A DNA stretch of 64,000 nt from assembly GCF_014836985.1 (NCBI RefSeq), contig NZ_JACSPU010000003.1, positions 248,001 through 312,000 on the forward strand, read 5' to 3'. The stretch is from Planococcus wigleyi (lineage in GTDB: Bacteria; Bacillota; Bacilli; Bacillales_A; Planococcaceae). A program made the position numbers and the translations under genes. The notes under the pieces are model-generated. The model saw only the letters and a program-made list of their open reading frames with translations, was not told the DNA's origin and ran no database searches. This document shows, one piece after another, positions 16,663 through 25,051 of this stretch; the stretch's first letter is position 1, and every line of letters starts with the position of its first letter.

Positions 16663-16704
16663 ACATACCGTCCGTTCAGTATTTACATACCGTCCGTGTA
16701 GTAT
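16663..16704 (+). promoter_or_regulatory. Tandem operator, probably for the operon's TetR regulator
   Basis: Two near-identical 20-base sites, ACATACCGTCCGTTCAGTAT (16663-16682) and ACATACCGTCCGTGTAGTAT (16685-16704), lie 22 bases apart, about two helical turns. Both are imperfect palindromes of the ATACnG...GTAT type seen for many TetR-family regulators of acyl-CoA catabolism. They sit right before the ribosome binding site of the first operon gene. The TetR gene at the far end of the same block is the obvious candidate binder; this is inference. Confidence 0.6.
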
Positions 16705-16722
16705 GGTGAAGGAGGAATAAAA

Positions 16723-17493
16723 ATGGCGGATTCATTATTTGATTTGACAGGGAGAACGGCGTTGATTACAGGAGGGGGAAGTGGTCTTGGGCGGAACATA
16801 GCAGAAATTTTTGCGGAGTATGGAGCGAATATAGCCGTTTGCTCCCGCAAAATAGCTAATTGCCAAGAAACCGTTGATCATCTGGAAAGCCGCTATGGCG
16901 TTAAAGCACACGCTTATGAATGCAATGTCGGCAGCGAAGAACAAGTGAAAGCTGTAGTGCAGTCGGTGTTGTCTGATTTCGGCAGTATTGACATCCTGGT
17001 CAATAACAGCGGCGCGACATGGGGGGAAGAAACAGAAAAAATGCCACTGGATGCATGGGAAAAAGTAATGAATGTCAATGTTACCGGGACTTTCCTTATG
17101 TCCAAGGAAGTGGGCGGACACATGATTCGCAGTGGCTACGGAAAAATCATCAATATCGGTTCGGTCGCCGGTTTAAGAGCGGAACCGCCGGAAGTGCTGA
17201 ATGCCATCGGATACAGTACGAGCAAAGCGGCTGTCCATCATTTCACCAAAGATTTGGCGCGTAAATGGGCAGGCTACGGATTGTATGTCAACGCTATTGC
17301 CCCCGGTTTTTTTGAAACAAAAATGACAAAGCACGTCATTGCACAGCATGCAGAAACAATTGTTCATAAAAATCCAATGAAAAAATTGGGGGACACCAGA
17401 TCGCTTCAAGGCGCCGCACTTTTCCTGGCAGGCGCCGCCAGTGATTACATCACTGGCCAAGTGATTGCAGTGGACGGCGGAAGTTCATTATAA
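16723..17493 (+). CDS. Short-chain dehydrogenase/reductase (SDR), FabG-like
   Basis: 256 aa classical SDR. The cofactor loop is ALITGGGSGLGRNIAEIFAE, and VNNSGATWG matches the NNAG motif with Ser replacing Ala. The catalytic residues are Ser in INIGSVAGLRA, Tyr and Lys in YSTSKAAVHHF. It likely interconverts a 3-hydroxyacyl and a 3-oxoacyl thioester. It is the first gene of the operon behind the tandem operator; the next gene starts 50 bases on. The sequence after NIGSVAGL has a short insert relative to FabG, so its substrate may not be a normal fatty acyl chain. Confidence 0.88.
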   Translation: MADSLFDLTGRTALITGGGSGLGRNIAEIFAEYGANIAVCSRKIANCQETVDHLESRYGVKAHAYECNVGSEEQVKAVVQSVLSDFGSIDILVNNSGATWGEETEKMPLDAWEKVMNVNVTGTFLMSKEVGGHMIRSGYGKIINIGSVAGLRAEPPEVLNAIGYSTSKAAVHHFTKDLARKWAGYGLYVNAIAPGFFETKMTKHVIAQHAETIVHKNPMKKLGDTRSLQGAALFLAGAASDYITGQVIAVDGGSSL

Positions 17494-17543
17494 AAATTCT
17501 GGCTGAAAGTTGAAAGAGCATCAAGTTCAAAAGGAGGAAAAGC

Positions 17544-19111
17544 ATGGATAGACCTTGGTTAAAGCATGTAGCAGAAGGCAATCCGAAAAGCATTGAGATA
17601 CCGAATATCTCATTGGTGGAATTGTTCAGGCAGTCGGCAGAGGAATACGCGGACCATACAGCGGTCACTTTTTTCGATAAGACTTACAGCTATCGGGAAC
17701 TGGAGGAGGCGATTATTCATTTTACGAAAAAACTGGCTGGAATAGGTATTCGGAAAAATGACCGTGTGGCCATCATGCTGCCGAATTGTCCGCAATATCC
17801 CATCAGTTTTTATGCCGCACTATCCTGTGGAGCTACCATCGTGCAGTTGAATCCAATGTTCCAACCAGCAGAACTTCTTCACATTCTCGATGATTCGGAG
17901 ACAAAAGCCTTAATTATATTGGATCGGTTAATGCCTTTGTTCGACAGCATCAAAGATCAGACTTCGGTCCAACATATACTGGCTGTTTGCCTCGACGGTG
18001 ATGCCGCAGAATCTGCTCCAATTGGCGGTATGCCTCGCCTGACGATGGATCCCAAAGAAGATGTAGCGGTCATTCAGTATACAGGCGGCACAACCGGGCT
18101 CCCGAAAGGTGCCATGCTGACGCATCGCAACATCGTCGCCAATACCCTGCAAAGTGCTGCAACTTCTGAAGTAACAACCAAAAAAGGAAAAGAGAAGGTG
18201 CTGACCATTTCCCCTTTGTTTCATGTTTACGGCATGACCAGCGGCATGAGCGTCACTTTCTATAACGGAGGCAACATGATTCTGGTGCCGAAATTTGATG
18301 TTGGCCAAGTAGTGGAGCTGATTGAAAAAGAAAAGCCCACTGCATTTCCAGGAGTGCCTACCATGTACATCGCATTGCTGGATTATCATCGATCGAGAAA
18401 ATTCGATTTGAGTTGTTTGGAATCCTGCAGCAGCGGATCAGCTCCTTTGCCGCTGGAAGTACTTGACCGTTTCAATGCAATCAGCGGCACCACTATGGCG
18501 GAAGGCTACGGTTTATCCGAGGCATCGCCTGTAACCCACAGGAATCCTGTTCGAAGCTTACAAAAAGTGGCAGCATCGGCATTCCGTTGCCGAATACCGA
18601 TTCGCGGATTGTCGATATCGCGACCGGGCAAGAGACCTTGCCGGTCGGCCAAGTAGGTGAATTGGTTGTGCGGGGCCCGCAAGTGATGAAAGGCTATTGG
18701 AACAGGCCGGAAGAAACCGCTGTGGTGATTCGGGAAGATTGGCTGTACACGGGAGATCTCGCGAAAATGGATGAAGACGGGTTCTTTTACATCGTGGGCC
18801 GGAAAAAAGAAATGATTTTGGCGAGTGGATTTAACGTCTATCCAATCGAAGTGGAAAACGTCCTTTATCGCCATCCCGCCATACGGGAAGCAGCTGTTTT
18901 CGGAGTTCCGGATGCGTATCGTGGAGAAACCGTTCGAGCGGTTGTCGTCTTGAACGAAGAAGTGACAGAAGAAGAGCTGATCGCCTGTTGCCGCACCCAG
19001 TTATCGGCTTATAAAGTGCCGGAAGCGATTATCGTTGTGGAAGAACTGCCTAAAACGGCTGTCGGGAAAATACTGAAACGTGCATTGCAAAAACAGTACG
19101 CCGATTTATAA
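17544..19111 (+). pseudogene. Second acyl-CoA ligase (FadD-like), broken by a one-base frameshift
   Basis: Starts at ATG 17544 behind AAAGGAGG. Residues 1 to about 341 are a normal acyl-CoA ligase: IQYTGGTTGLPKGAMLTHR is the ATP loop and [15 protein letters not shown] the A5 motif. The frame then goes wrong and stops at 18656. The rest of the enzyme continues in another frame from about 18563 to 19111 ([17 protein letters not shown], then [19 protein letters not shown], ending [12 protein letters not shown] with the catalytic Lys). One extra A in the run CAAAAAG at 18561-18567 would restore about 523 aa. This is either a real recent mutation or a homopolymer error. Confidence 0.85.
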
Positions 19112-19136
19112 AAAATCAGGAAACGGGGAGATCAAC

Positions 19137-20312
19137 ATGCATTTACGTTTATCAGAAGAACAGGAAATGATTCAAAAAACAATACGCCGATTTGTGGAAA
19201 AAGAATTGATTCCACTGGAAAACGAAGTCCTGAAAAATGAAAGGGAAGGGCGTCCGAGCCTGGAACCGGAAAAAATGAAAGAACTTCAGAAAAAAGCCAA
19301 GGACTTCGGCTTTTGGGGCATCAATACTCCAGAGGAATACGGTGGGTCGAATCTTGGCCAAATGATGCTGGCCATCGTTTTGATGGAAGTTTCCAAAACC
19401 TTTGTGCCGTTCACATTTGGAGGTTCGGCTGACAATATCCTGTATTACGGCAATGAAGAACAAAAGAAAAAGTACCTGATCCCGACCATCAATGGAGAAA
19501 AGAAATCCTGCTTTGCCATGACGGAACCGGAAGCCGGATCTGATACGCAAAACTTGAAAATGACGGCTGTCAAAGACGGAAATGAATGGGTCTTAAACGG
19601 GGAGAAAACCTTTATCACAGGCGGAAATGAAGCTGATTTCGTCATGGTGATCGCTATTACGGATAAAGAGCTGCACCAGCAAACAGGGCGTTCCGGTGTT
19701 ACTTGCTTTATCGTCGACCGGGACATGGGCTGGAAATCCGAATACATCGATACGATGGGCGAATGGGGACCTGCCGGATTGGTCTTCGACAACGTCCGTG
19801 TACCAGAAGAAAACGTCTTGGGTGAAATTAACGGCGGCTACAATTTGGGGCTTGAATGGATTGGTTTTGCGCGTTGGGTAGTTGGAGCGCGGGCAGTTGG
19901 GATGAGTGAACGGTTGTTGCAGATGGCGATCGATTATTCGAAAGACCGTAAAACCTTCGGCAAGCCGATTGCGGAACGCCAGGCGATCCAATGGCCGATT
20001 GCTGATTCAGCAGTGGAAATCGAAGCGGCAAAATGGCTGGTGTTAAATGCTGCTTTCACATTGGACCAAGGCGAAGATAATCGCCATTTGGCATCGATGG
20101 CGAAACTGTATGGCGCAAACATGGGCAACCGGGTCGTGGATCGGGTTCTTCAAATCCATGGCGGTATGGGCTATACACGTGAATTGCCGATTGAACGCTG
20201 GTACCGTGAAGCACGGCTATGGAGAATCTACGATGGGACGGACGAAATTCAACGCATGATCATTTCAAGAAACTTATTGAAAGGCCACGTGAAAGTGGGC
20301 CAATCGGTTTAA
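19137..20312 (+). CDS. Acyl-CoA dehydrogenase
   Basis: 391 aa from ATG 19137 behind GGGGAG. A flavoenzyme that inserts the alpha-beta double bond into acyl-CoA and passes electrons to ETF. The signatures are present: CFAMTEPEAGSDTQNLK, GEKTFITGGNEADFV, and near the end IHGGMGYTRELPIERWYREA. The catalytic base, a Glu in the IYEGT motif of MCAD, is Asp here (IYDGTDEIQR, about residue 366), as in some atypical ACAD subgroups. It lies in the middle of the fatty-acid operon. No ETF genes are in the window. Confidence 0.92.
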   Translation: MHLRLSEEQEMIQKTIRRFVEKELIPLENEVLKNEREGRPSLEPEKMKELQKKAKDFGFWGINTPEEYGGSNLGQMMLAIVLMEVSKTFVPFTFGGSADNILYYGNEEQKKKYLIPTINGEKKSCFAMTEPEAGSDTQNLKMTAVKDGNEWVLNGEKTFITGGNEADFVMVIAITDKELHQQTGRSGVTCFIVDRDMGWKSEYIDTMGEWGPAGLVFDNVRVPEENVLGEINGGYNLGLEWIGFARWVVGARAVGMSERLLQMAIDYSKDRKTFGKPIAERQAIQWPIADSAVEIEAAKWLVLNAAFTLDQGEDNRHLASMAKLYGANMGNRVVDRVLQIHGGMGYTRELPIERWYREARLWRIYDGTDEIQRMIISRNLLKGHVKVGQSV

Positions 20313-20340
20313 ACGAATGGAAGAAAAGGGAGGCATACCA

Positions 20341-21105
20341 ATGGGGAATTCATTTGAAGGAAAAACAGCTTTTGTTACAGGGGGGAGCCGCGGAATCGGC
20401 CGCCAGATTGCCGAACGGTTTGCGAGTGAAGGCGCCAATGTGGCGATCATCGACGTGAACGAGGAAGCGCTACAGACAGCACAGCAAGAAATGGCTGGCA
20501 AAGGTTATTCCATTTATACGAAAAATGCCAGTGTTACGGACAAAGAACAAATAGAGCAAGCGATGAAAGAAGTATTTGATCAATTCGGTTCGATTGATGT
20601 ACTCGTTAATAATGCAGGCGTCATTCGGGATAATATGCTGTTTAAAATGACAGATGAGGATTGGCTGACGGTTACCGATGTCCATTTGAAAGGCGCATTT
20701 TATGCGACACGTGCTGCGCAGCAATACATGACCCAAAACAAATACGGCCGCATCATCAATATTTCGTCGACTTCCGCACTTGGCAATCGTGGACAAGCCA
20801 ATTACGCCACAGCCAAAGCTGGTCTTCAAGGATTTACCAAAACCTTGGCAATCGAACTCGGAAAATACGGCATCACAGCCAATGCAGTGGCACCTGGTTT
20901 TATCGAGACGGATATGACGAAAGCGACTGCTGAGCGCATTGGCGTACCTTTTGAAGAATTGATCAAAGCGAGTGTTTCCACTATTCCGGTCGGCCGCAGC
21001 GGCAAGCCTGAAGATATTGCGAACGCCGTCGCCTTTTTTGCGGATGAACGTTCTTCATTTGTCAGCGGACAGGTTTTATACGTAGCGGGTGGACCGAAAA
21101 ACTAA
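20341..21105 (+). CDS. FabG-like SDR (3-oxoacyl reductase / 3-hydroxyacyl-CoA dehydrogenase)
   Basis: 254 aa from ATG 20341, chosen for GGGAGG upstream; the frame is open a little further. Cofactor loop AFVTGGSRGIGRQIAERFA, NNAG motif LVNNAGVIRDNMLFKMTD, catalytic Ser in INISSTSALGN, Tyr and Lys in YATAKAGLQGF. IRDNMLFKM and GFIETDMT are close to FabG. Position between the acyl-CoA dehydrogenase and two MaoC hydratases suggests it oxidises the 3-hydroxyacyl-CoA they produce. A direct FabG role in fatty-acid synthesis is possible but less likely here. Confidence 0.88.
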   Translation: MGNSFEGKTAFVTGGSRGIGRQIAERFASEGANVAIIDVNEEALQTAQQEMAGKGYSIYTKNASVTDKEQIEQAMKEVFDQFGSIDVLVNNAGVIRDNMLFKMTDEDWLTVTDVHLKGAFYATRAAQQYMTQNKYGRIINISSTSALGNRGQANYATAKAGLQGFTKTLAIELGKYGITANAVAPGFIETDMTKATAERIGVPFEELIKASVSTIPVGRSGKPEDIANAVAFFADERSSFVSGQVLYVAGGPKN

Positions 21106-21121
21106 ATGGGGAGGTGCAGCT

Positions 21122-21571
21122 ATGCTGAAAGAAAGCATTGGGAAACGTTCAGACAAAGTGAAAAACACGATTGAAAGAGGGGCGGTCCGGAAGTTTGCAG
21201 AAGCGATCGGTGACCCTGCTCCCATTTTCATCGATGAACAGGCAGGTGCCGCTTCGCGCTACAAACAAAACATTGCACCTCCTACATTTCCAGTGACCTT
21301 TGATGCCGGGAAAATCGACGGATTGGATCTTCCTTCCAAAGGATTGATCCATGGGGAGCAGATTTACCATTATGAAAGGCCGTTGCTTGTTGGAGAAGAT
21401 GTCTATTGCTGGATGGAAGTAAAAGATTATTATGAGAAAAGCGGCAATTTCGGCGAGATGGGATTTTTGGTCGTCGTAAAAAAAGGGCAAAGCCCAGACG
21501 GTGAACTATTGTTCACGGAAGAACGCATCGTCATCATCAACGAAGCGGCCAGAAAGGGGATGGCGGTATGA
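21122..21571 (+). CDS. MaoC-like hydratase, N-terminal-domain type
   Basis: 149 aa from ATG 21122 behind GGGGAGG. It matches the FAS1/MaoC N-terminal hydratase domain: ERGAVRKFAEAIGDPAPIFI, then IAPPTFPVTF and LIHGEQIYHYERPLLVGEDV. In related bacteria this subunit pairs with a second MaoC protein to give an active heterodimer (as in HadA-HadB). The next gene is exactly that second type and overlaps it by four bases, so a heteromeric (R)-type or (S)-type enoyl-CoA hydratase is likely. This would stand in for a crotonase, which the operon lacks. Confidence 0.85.
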   Translation: MLKESIGKRSDKVKNTIERGAVRKFAEAIGDPAPIFIDEQAGAASRYKQNIAPPTFPVTFDAGKIDGLDLPSKGLIHGEQIYHYERPLLVGEDVYCWMEVKDYYEKSGNFGEMGFLVVVKKGQSPDGELLFTEERIVIINEAARKGMAV

Positions 21572-21966
21572 ACCGGATAGTGGATTTACAGCAAGGTGAC
21601 CGTTTGCCATTTATTCAATTGGATCCAGTATCGCGTTTGGATTTAATCAAATACGCGGGAGCATCCGGCGATTTTAACCCCATCCATACCATCGACGCAG
21701 AAGCTGAAGCGGCAGGATTACCAGGCATCATCGCGCATGGCATGTGGACCATGGGGAATCTGGCGAAAATTTTTACGCCTCATCTGGAAGAAGGGTTTAT
21801 CCAACATTACGCCATTCGTTTTAAAGGCATGGTCTTCCTGGGGGATGTCATTACGTTGAAAGCGACTGTTGTTGAAAAGCAGGACAAGCAAGTGACATTT
21901 GAAGTTCAAGCAGCCAATCAAAGCGACAAAGATGTACTGAAAGGTGAACTCGTTTTTGCATTCTAA
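21568..21966 (+). CDS. MaoC-family enoyl-CoA hydratase (catalytic subunit)
   Basis: 132 aa hotdog protein. The hydratase-2 motif is YAGASGDFNPIHTIDAEA, giving catalytic Asp and His, followed by GLPGIIAHGMWTMG. It hydrates enoyl-CoA to 3-hydroxyacyl-CoA. The ATG overlaps the stop of the preceding MaoC-like gene (ATGA), so the two are translationally coupled. All active-site residues are present. Confidence 0.88.
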   Translation: MNRIVDLQQGDRLPFIQLDPVSRLDLIKYAGASGDFNPIHTIDAEAEAAGLPGIIAHGMWTMGNLAKIFTPHLEEGFIQHYAIRFKGMVFLGDVITLKATVVEKQDKQVTFEVQAANQSDKDVLKGELVFAF

Positions 21967-22001
21967 GCACTTGTTTTTTGAGAAAAGGGAGGCGGACATT
22001 C

Positions 22002-22199
22002 GTGAAAAGAGATGCAGTGATCGTATCGGCGGCACGAACAGCAATCGGAAGGCAAGGCGGTGCTTTGTCATCCCTTCCTGCTCACATTTTTGGAGCGGAA
22101 GTAATTAAAGCGGCAGTAGACCGGGCAGGGATCGACACAGCTGTGATAGATGATGTCATCATGGGTAATGTCTTGGCTGGCGGCGATCGTCTGTTTTGA
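22002..22199 (+). pseudogene. Truncated thiolase (acetyl-CoA acetyltransferase) remnant
   Basis: GTG at 22002 behind AGGGAGG opens a perfect thiolase N-terminus: DAVIVSAARTAIGRQGG, later DDVIMGNVLAGG. It stops after 65 aa (normal length about 390). The active-site Cys, usually near residue 90, and both C-terminal catalytic motifs (GHP, CGG) are absent. The following bases do not continue the gene in any frame, so roughly 1 kb appears deleted and the break joins the leader of the TetR gene. Without it the operon cannot perform the last step of beta-oxidation. Confidence 0.85.
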
Positions 22200-22282
22200 T
22201 TACCGGAAACACCAGACTGAAAAGGTTCAGCCTGTGCTCCGTGAGATGCTTGGAAGTTTTCTGATTGGATGGGGGTAAAAAA

Positions 22283-22291
22283 TGCTATAAT
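22283..22291 (+). promoter_or_regulatory. Extended -10 promoter for the TetR gene
   Basis: TGCTATAAT matches an extended -10. It lies 39 bases before the GTG start and immediately after the apparent deletion, so the regulator can be made independently of the operon. Confidence 0.5.
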
Positions 22292-22330
22292 ACGACAGAG
22301 CTTTTAAGACTAAGAAAGGCAGTGGGCTGC

Positions 22331-22906
22331 GTGAAAAGTGAATTAATCAAACAAAGCATCAATCTTTTTGTGGAGAAAGGATTCAGTGCCACTTCCATAC
22401 AAGATATCGTTGATACAATCGGGGTAACAAAAGGTTCTTTCTACTATCATTTCAAAAGCAAGGAAGCACTGTTGATGGATATCCATTCGCATTATATTGA
22501 TGATCTGTTAAAAAGGCAGAAGACCATCCTGGATACTGAAAAAAGCCATAAAGATAAATTAATAGCCATTGTCGAACTCATTATTGTTGATATTGAAAAA
22601 CAAGGGGCAGTCGGCCGTGTGTATTTCCGTGAAATTCGCCATTTGAAAGAAGAGAATGCTGCCGTCATCCGGCAAAAACGGGCAGATTTCCGAAACAATA
22701 TCGAAGTATTGTTGAAAGAAGGCATTAGAGCGAACGAGTTCCGAAGAGAGCTGCAGCCTAAAATCATTACATTTGCCATTTTGGGCATCACGAATTGGAG
22801 CTACCAATGGTTCAGTGTCGAAGGCAGTTTGACCGTAAAAGAACTTTCTGCGATGTACACGGATTTTATCCTGCATGGCATTCAATCTCCAAATGCGTCC
22901 AACTAA
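22331..22906 (+). CDS. TetR-family regulator
   Basis: 191 aa from a GTG at 22331. The N-terminal helix-turn-helix is IQDIVDTIGVTKGSFYYHF (about residues 25-43), and the start KSELIKQSINLFVEKGFSAT is typical. The C-terminal ligand domain is mostly helical (YFREIRHLKEENAAVI, ILGITNWSYQWF) and resembles regulators that sense acyl-CoA, such as FadR of Bacillus (YsiA) and relatives. It lies at the end of the fatty-acid block, so it probably represses the operon via the tandem operator, with acyl-CoA as inducer. The ligand is not established. Confidence 0.9.
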   Translation: MKSELIKQSINLFVEKGFSATSIQDIVDTIGVTKGSFYYHFKSKEALLMDIHSHYIDDLLKRQKTILDTEKSHKDKLIAIVELIIVDIEKQGAVGRVYFREIRHLKEENAAVIRQKRADFRNNIEVLLKEGIRANEFRRELQPKIITFAILGITNWSYQWFSVEGSLTVKELSAMYTDFILHGIQSPNASN

Positions 22907-22911
22907 GAGCG

Positions 22912-22951
22912 TCTCCTAACTTCAATCATTGGAGTTGGGGAGGTGCTTTTT
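22912..22951 (+). terminator. Terminator of the TetR gene
   Basis: CTCCTAACTTCAA pairs imperfectly with TTGGAGTTGGGGAG and is followed by GCTTTTT. It overlaps the 3' end of the convergent ogt gene. Confidence 0.65.
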
Positions 22952-23473
22952 CTTATTGCCATTATTAGTTTCCAACTCCAGCAAAAACCGCTTAAAATCA
23001 AGCCCTCCTCTGTAACCGCCGATGGTGCCATTTTTGCTGATGACCCGGTGGCATGGCACAGTGATGAGCAAAGGGTTTGCACCGATGGCGGAGGCCACTG
23101 CCCGCACAGCTGAAGGCTTGCCGATCTGTTCAGCAATTTCGGAGTACGTAACGGTTTGGCCGTAGGGAATCTTGTGGAGTGCTTCCCAGACTTGTTGCTG
23201 AAAAGTTGTTCCTGCTGCATCGGCAGACAAAGAAAATTCCTGTTGGGACCCATCCAGGTAAGCTGTTAATTCTTGTTTAGAGTCCGACAGCAAACTGTCG
23301 TTTTGTTCCAGGCTTGCCGCTGGAAAATGCTTATGGATATAAACCGATAACTCGCTGAAACTGTCACCGGGTGAGCCGATGTAACACAAACCGTTTTCAG
23401 TTTTGGCGATGTGCAGTTGCCATTGGCCATGTTCGAAAATAGACCAATAAATGAGGGAACCAGTTGTACGCAT
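22922..23473 (-). CDS. ogt: Methylated-DNA-protein cysteine methyltransferase (Ogt)
   Basis: 183 aa. A suicide repair enzyme that transfers methyl or small alkyl groups from O6-alkylguanine to its own Cys. The acceptor motif PCHRVI is intact in LLITVPCHRVISKNGTIGG. The DNA-binding helix-turn-helix is YSEIAEQIGKPSAVRAVASA, and the arginine finger lies in AVRAV. The N-terminal half is the variable domain. Start at MRTTGSL is supported by AGGATGAG upstream. It is transcribed alone, convergent with the TetR gene. Confidence 0.93.
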   Translation of the reverse strand: MRTTGSLIYWSIFEHGQWQLHIAKTENGLCYIGSPGDSFSELSVYIHKHFPAASLEQNDSLLSDSKQELTAYLDGSQQEFSLSADAAGTTFQQQVWEALHKIPYGQTVTYSEIAEQIGKPSAVRAVASAIGANPLLITVPCHRVISKNGTIGGYRGGLDFKRFLLELETNNGNKKKHLPNSND

Positions 23474-23669
23474 TCGCTTCTCATCCTTTCTGATAGTTGA
23501 AGAGTTTTCTTGGGTAGGATGGTTGTGTATCTTTGCTGTTACTTCTTACTTTCTTCAAAATAAGGTTTTAGTACAGGAAAAGCAAGCAGATAAAATAGTG
23601 GATGAAGAACAGTTTTAATCATTGCGATACGGGAATAAAGGGACTAGCAAAAGAAAGGGAGGGATTACG

Positions 23670-23822
23670 ATGGCAAGAGATAAAAATTTGGAAGAACTGA
23701 AGGAAAAACAGTTGGAAAAGGAACAAAGAGAACAGGAGAAAGAGATGGAAATGACAGACAGCGGACGGATCCCCAATCTGGAAGACGACAAGGAAGAGCG
23801 TACAGAAGAGAAAGGACAATAG
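23670..23822 (+). CDS. Small highly charged hypothetical protein
   Basis: 50 aa from ATG 23670 behind AAAGGGAGGG. Almost entirely Glu, Lys, Gln and Arg: NLEELKEKQLEKEQREQEKE then RIPNLEDDKEERTEEKG. It has no hydrophobic core and is probably a disordered or single-helix cytoplasmic protein. The strong ribosome binding site and a terminator right after it support a real gene. Function unknown; small charged proteins of this sort are common in Bacillales. Confidence 0.6.
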   Translation: MARDKNLEELKEKQLEKEQREQEKEMEMTDSGRIPNLEDDKEERTEEKGQ

Positions 23823-23837
23823 CAGCTGACTTGATTT

Positions 23838-23872
23838 CCCGCATCCTGGTTTCGACCGGGGTGCGGGTTTTT
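23838..23872 (+). terminator. Terminator of the small charged protein gene
   Basis: CCCGCATCC pairs with GGGTGCGGG (one G-T) and is followed by TTTTT. Confidence 0.85.
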
Positions 23873-23928
23873 CATGGGAAGGCGTGTTACTATAGACATT
23901 ATCAAAAAACAAAGAGAGAGTGGTCTAT

Positions 23929-24891
23929 ATGTTCAACTCCTTAATTGAATTAATGGAAGCGAAAGATTTGAAAGACAAGCGTTCAATTCCATGGAATCAA
24001 ATATGCCAAGAAGAGCGATTATCCGAACGATTTATTAAAGAAAACGTGGACCAAGTGAATTGGAAGCTGATTTCAACCCATCAGGAATTGTCTGAAACGT
24101 TCATCCGTAAGTATAGAAACCGTCTGTTTTGGGATGAGATCATCAAAGCTCAAAAGCTTTCCGAAGCCTTTATCGAGAAATTTGCAGATGAAAAGAAATG
24201 GCGTCCCATTGCAAAAGAAGAGCTGAGCAAAAAGCAGCAAAAGACATTCGAAAAAGAAGGGCAGTCATTCGATTCAACAGAATATTGGAAGTTTGTCTCG
24301 ATGAAGCAGCAGTTGGCCAACTCCAAAGGGTTGTCGCCTGCGTTTATTGAAAAGCACCAAGACAAACTAGATTGGACAGAGTTGTGCCGCCATCAGTATT
24401 TACCGATGCCGCTGATCCATCGCCATGCCCGCAAAGTGAATTGGACACTGGTGACGCGCCATCAAGTTTTATCCGAACGTTTTATCGAGAAGTACAGCAA
24501 TGACGTCGAATGGGAGACCATCACTTTTCATCAATCGCTATCCGAACGCTTCATCAACCGCCACCAAGCGAAAATGAGTTTTATTTCAGCGGAAGAAAGG
24601 CGTTCTGAAGCCTTTTTATATACCCATTTCAACAAGTTGGATGCGGCGTCGATTCTGGAACATCAACAATTACAGAATGTAAAAAAGTATGATCCTTTGG
24701 ACGTCTATGTGCTGACTAAAAACAGCGAAAAGAAGTACATTTTGAAGTTTCACGATCTTACGGAAAGTTTAGAACCGGTCCGGAAAGCCGATGAAGAGGA
24801 ACTTTACGAGCACTTGGAAGAACACGATTTATTGGCAACTGCAGGAGAAGATTTTCCTGAACTGTTGATCGTCGGTGACCTGCGGTTCTGA
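23929..24891 (+). CDS. Tandem-repeat protein with LSExFIEKY units
   Basis: 320 aa from ATG 23929. The body is about seven degenerate units of 23 residues. Consensus: LSExFIxKYxxxVxWxxI, then xxHQ. Examples are RLSERFIKENVDQVNWKLIS, ELSETFIRKYRNRLFW, GLSPAFIEKHQDKLDWTEL and VLSERFIEKYSNDVEWETI. Between units 3 and 4 is a 30-residue insert. After about residue 225 the repeats decay into a non-repeated C-terminal domain (YVLTKNSEKKYILKF, DFPELLIVGDLRF). Similar helix-loop-helix repeats are known in some large DNA viruses and scattered bacteria, with no clear function. It stands alone. It may be a binding scaffold; this is inference. Confidence 0.7.
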   Translation: MFNSLIELMEAKDLKDKRSIPWNQICQEERLSERFIKENVDQVNWKLISTHQELSETFIRKYRNRLFWDEIIKAQKLSEAFIEKFADEKKWRPIAKEELSKKQQKTFEKEGQSFDSTEYWKFVSMKQQLANSKGLSPAFIEKHQDKLDWTELCRHQYLPMPLIHRHARKVNWTLVTRHQVLSERFIEKYSNDVEWETITFHQSLSERFINRHQAKMSFISAEERRSEAFLYTHFNKLDAASILEHQQLQNVKKYDPLDVYVLTKNSEKKYILKFHDLTESLEPVRKADEEELYEHLEEHDLLATAGEDFPELLIVGDLRF

Positions 24892-24953
24892 TAAGGGTTA
24901 GTCCTTTACGGAAATTGCTGATGATCAGGAAAAATCGAAAACTGATTGATGTA

Positions 24954-24996
24954 AATAACCGCCTCTCTGCCAGATGGAGAGACGGTTATTTTTTGT
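24954..24996 (+). terminator. Terminator of the repeat-protein gene
   Basis: AATAACCG (24954-24961) pairs with CGGTTATT (24984-24991) around an inner CTCTC/GAGAG stem, followed by TTTTT. Confidence 0.88.
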
Positions 24997-25051
24997 TTTT
25001 GCGGAAAACAGGTTATACTGAATAAAAAAATTGAAAGTTGGGATTCTATAC

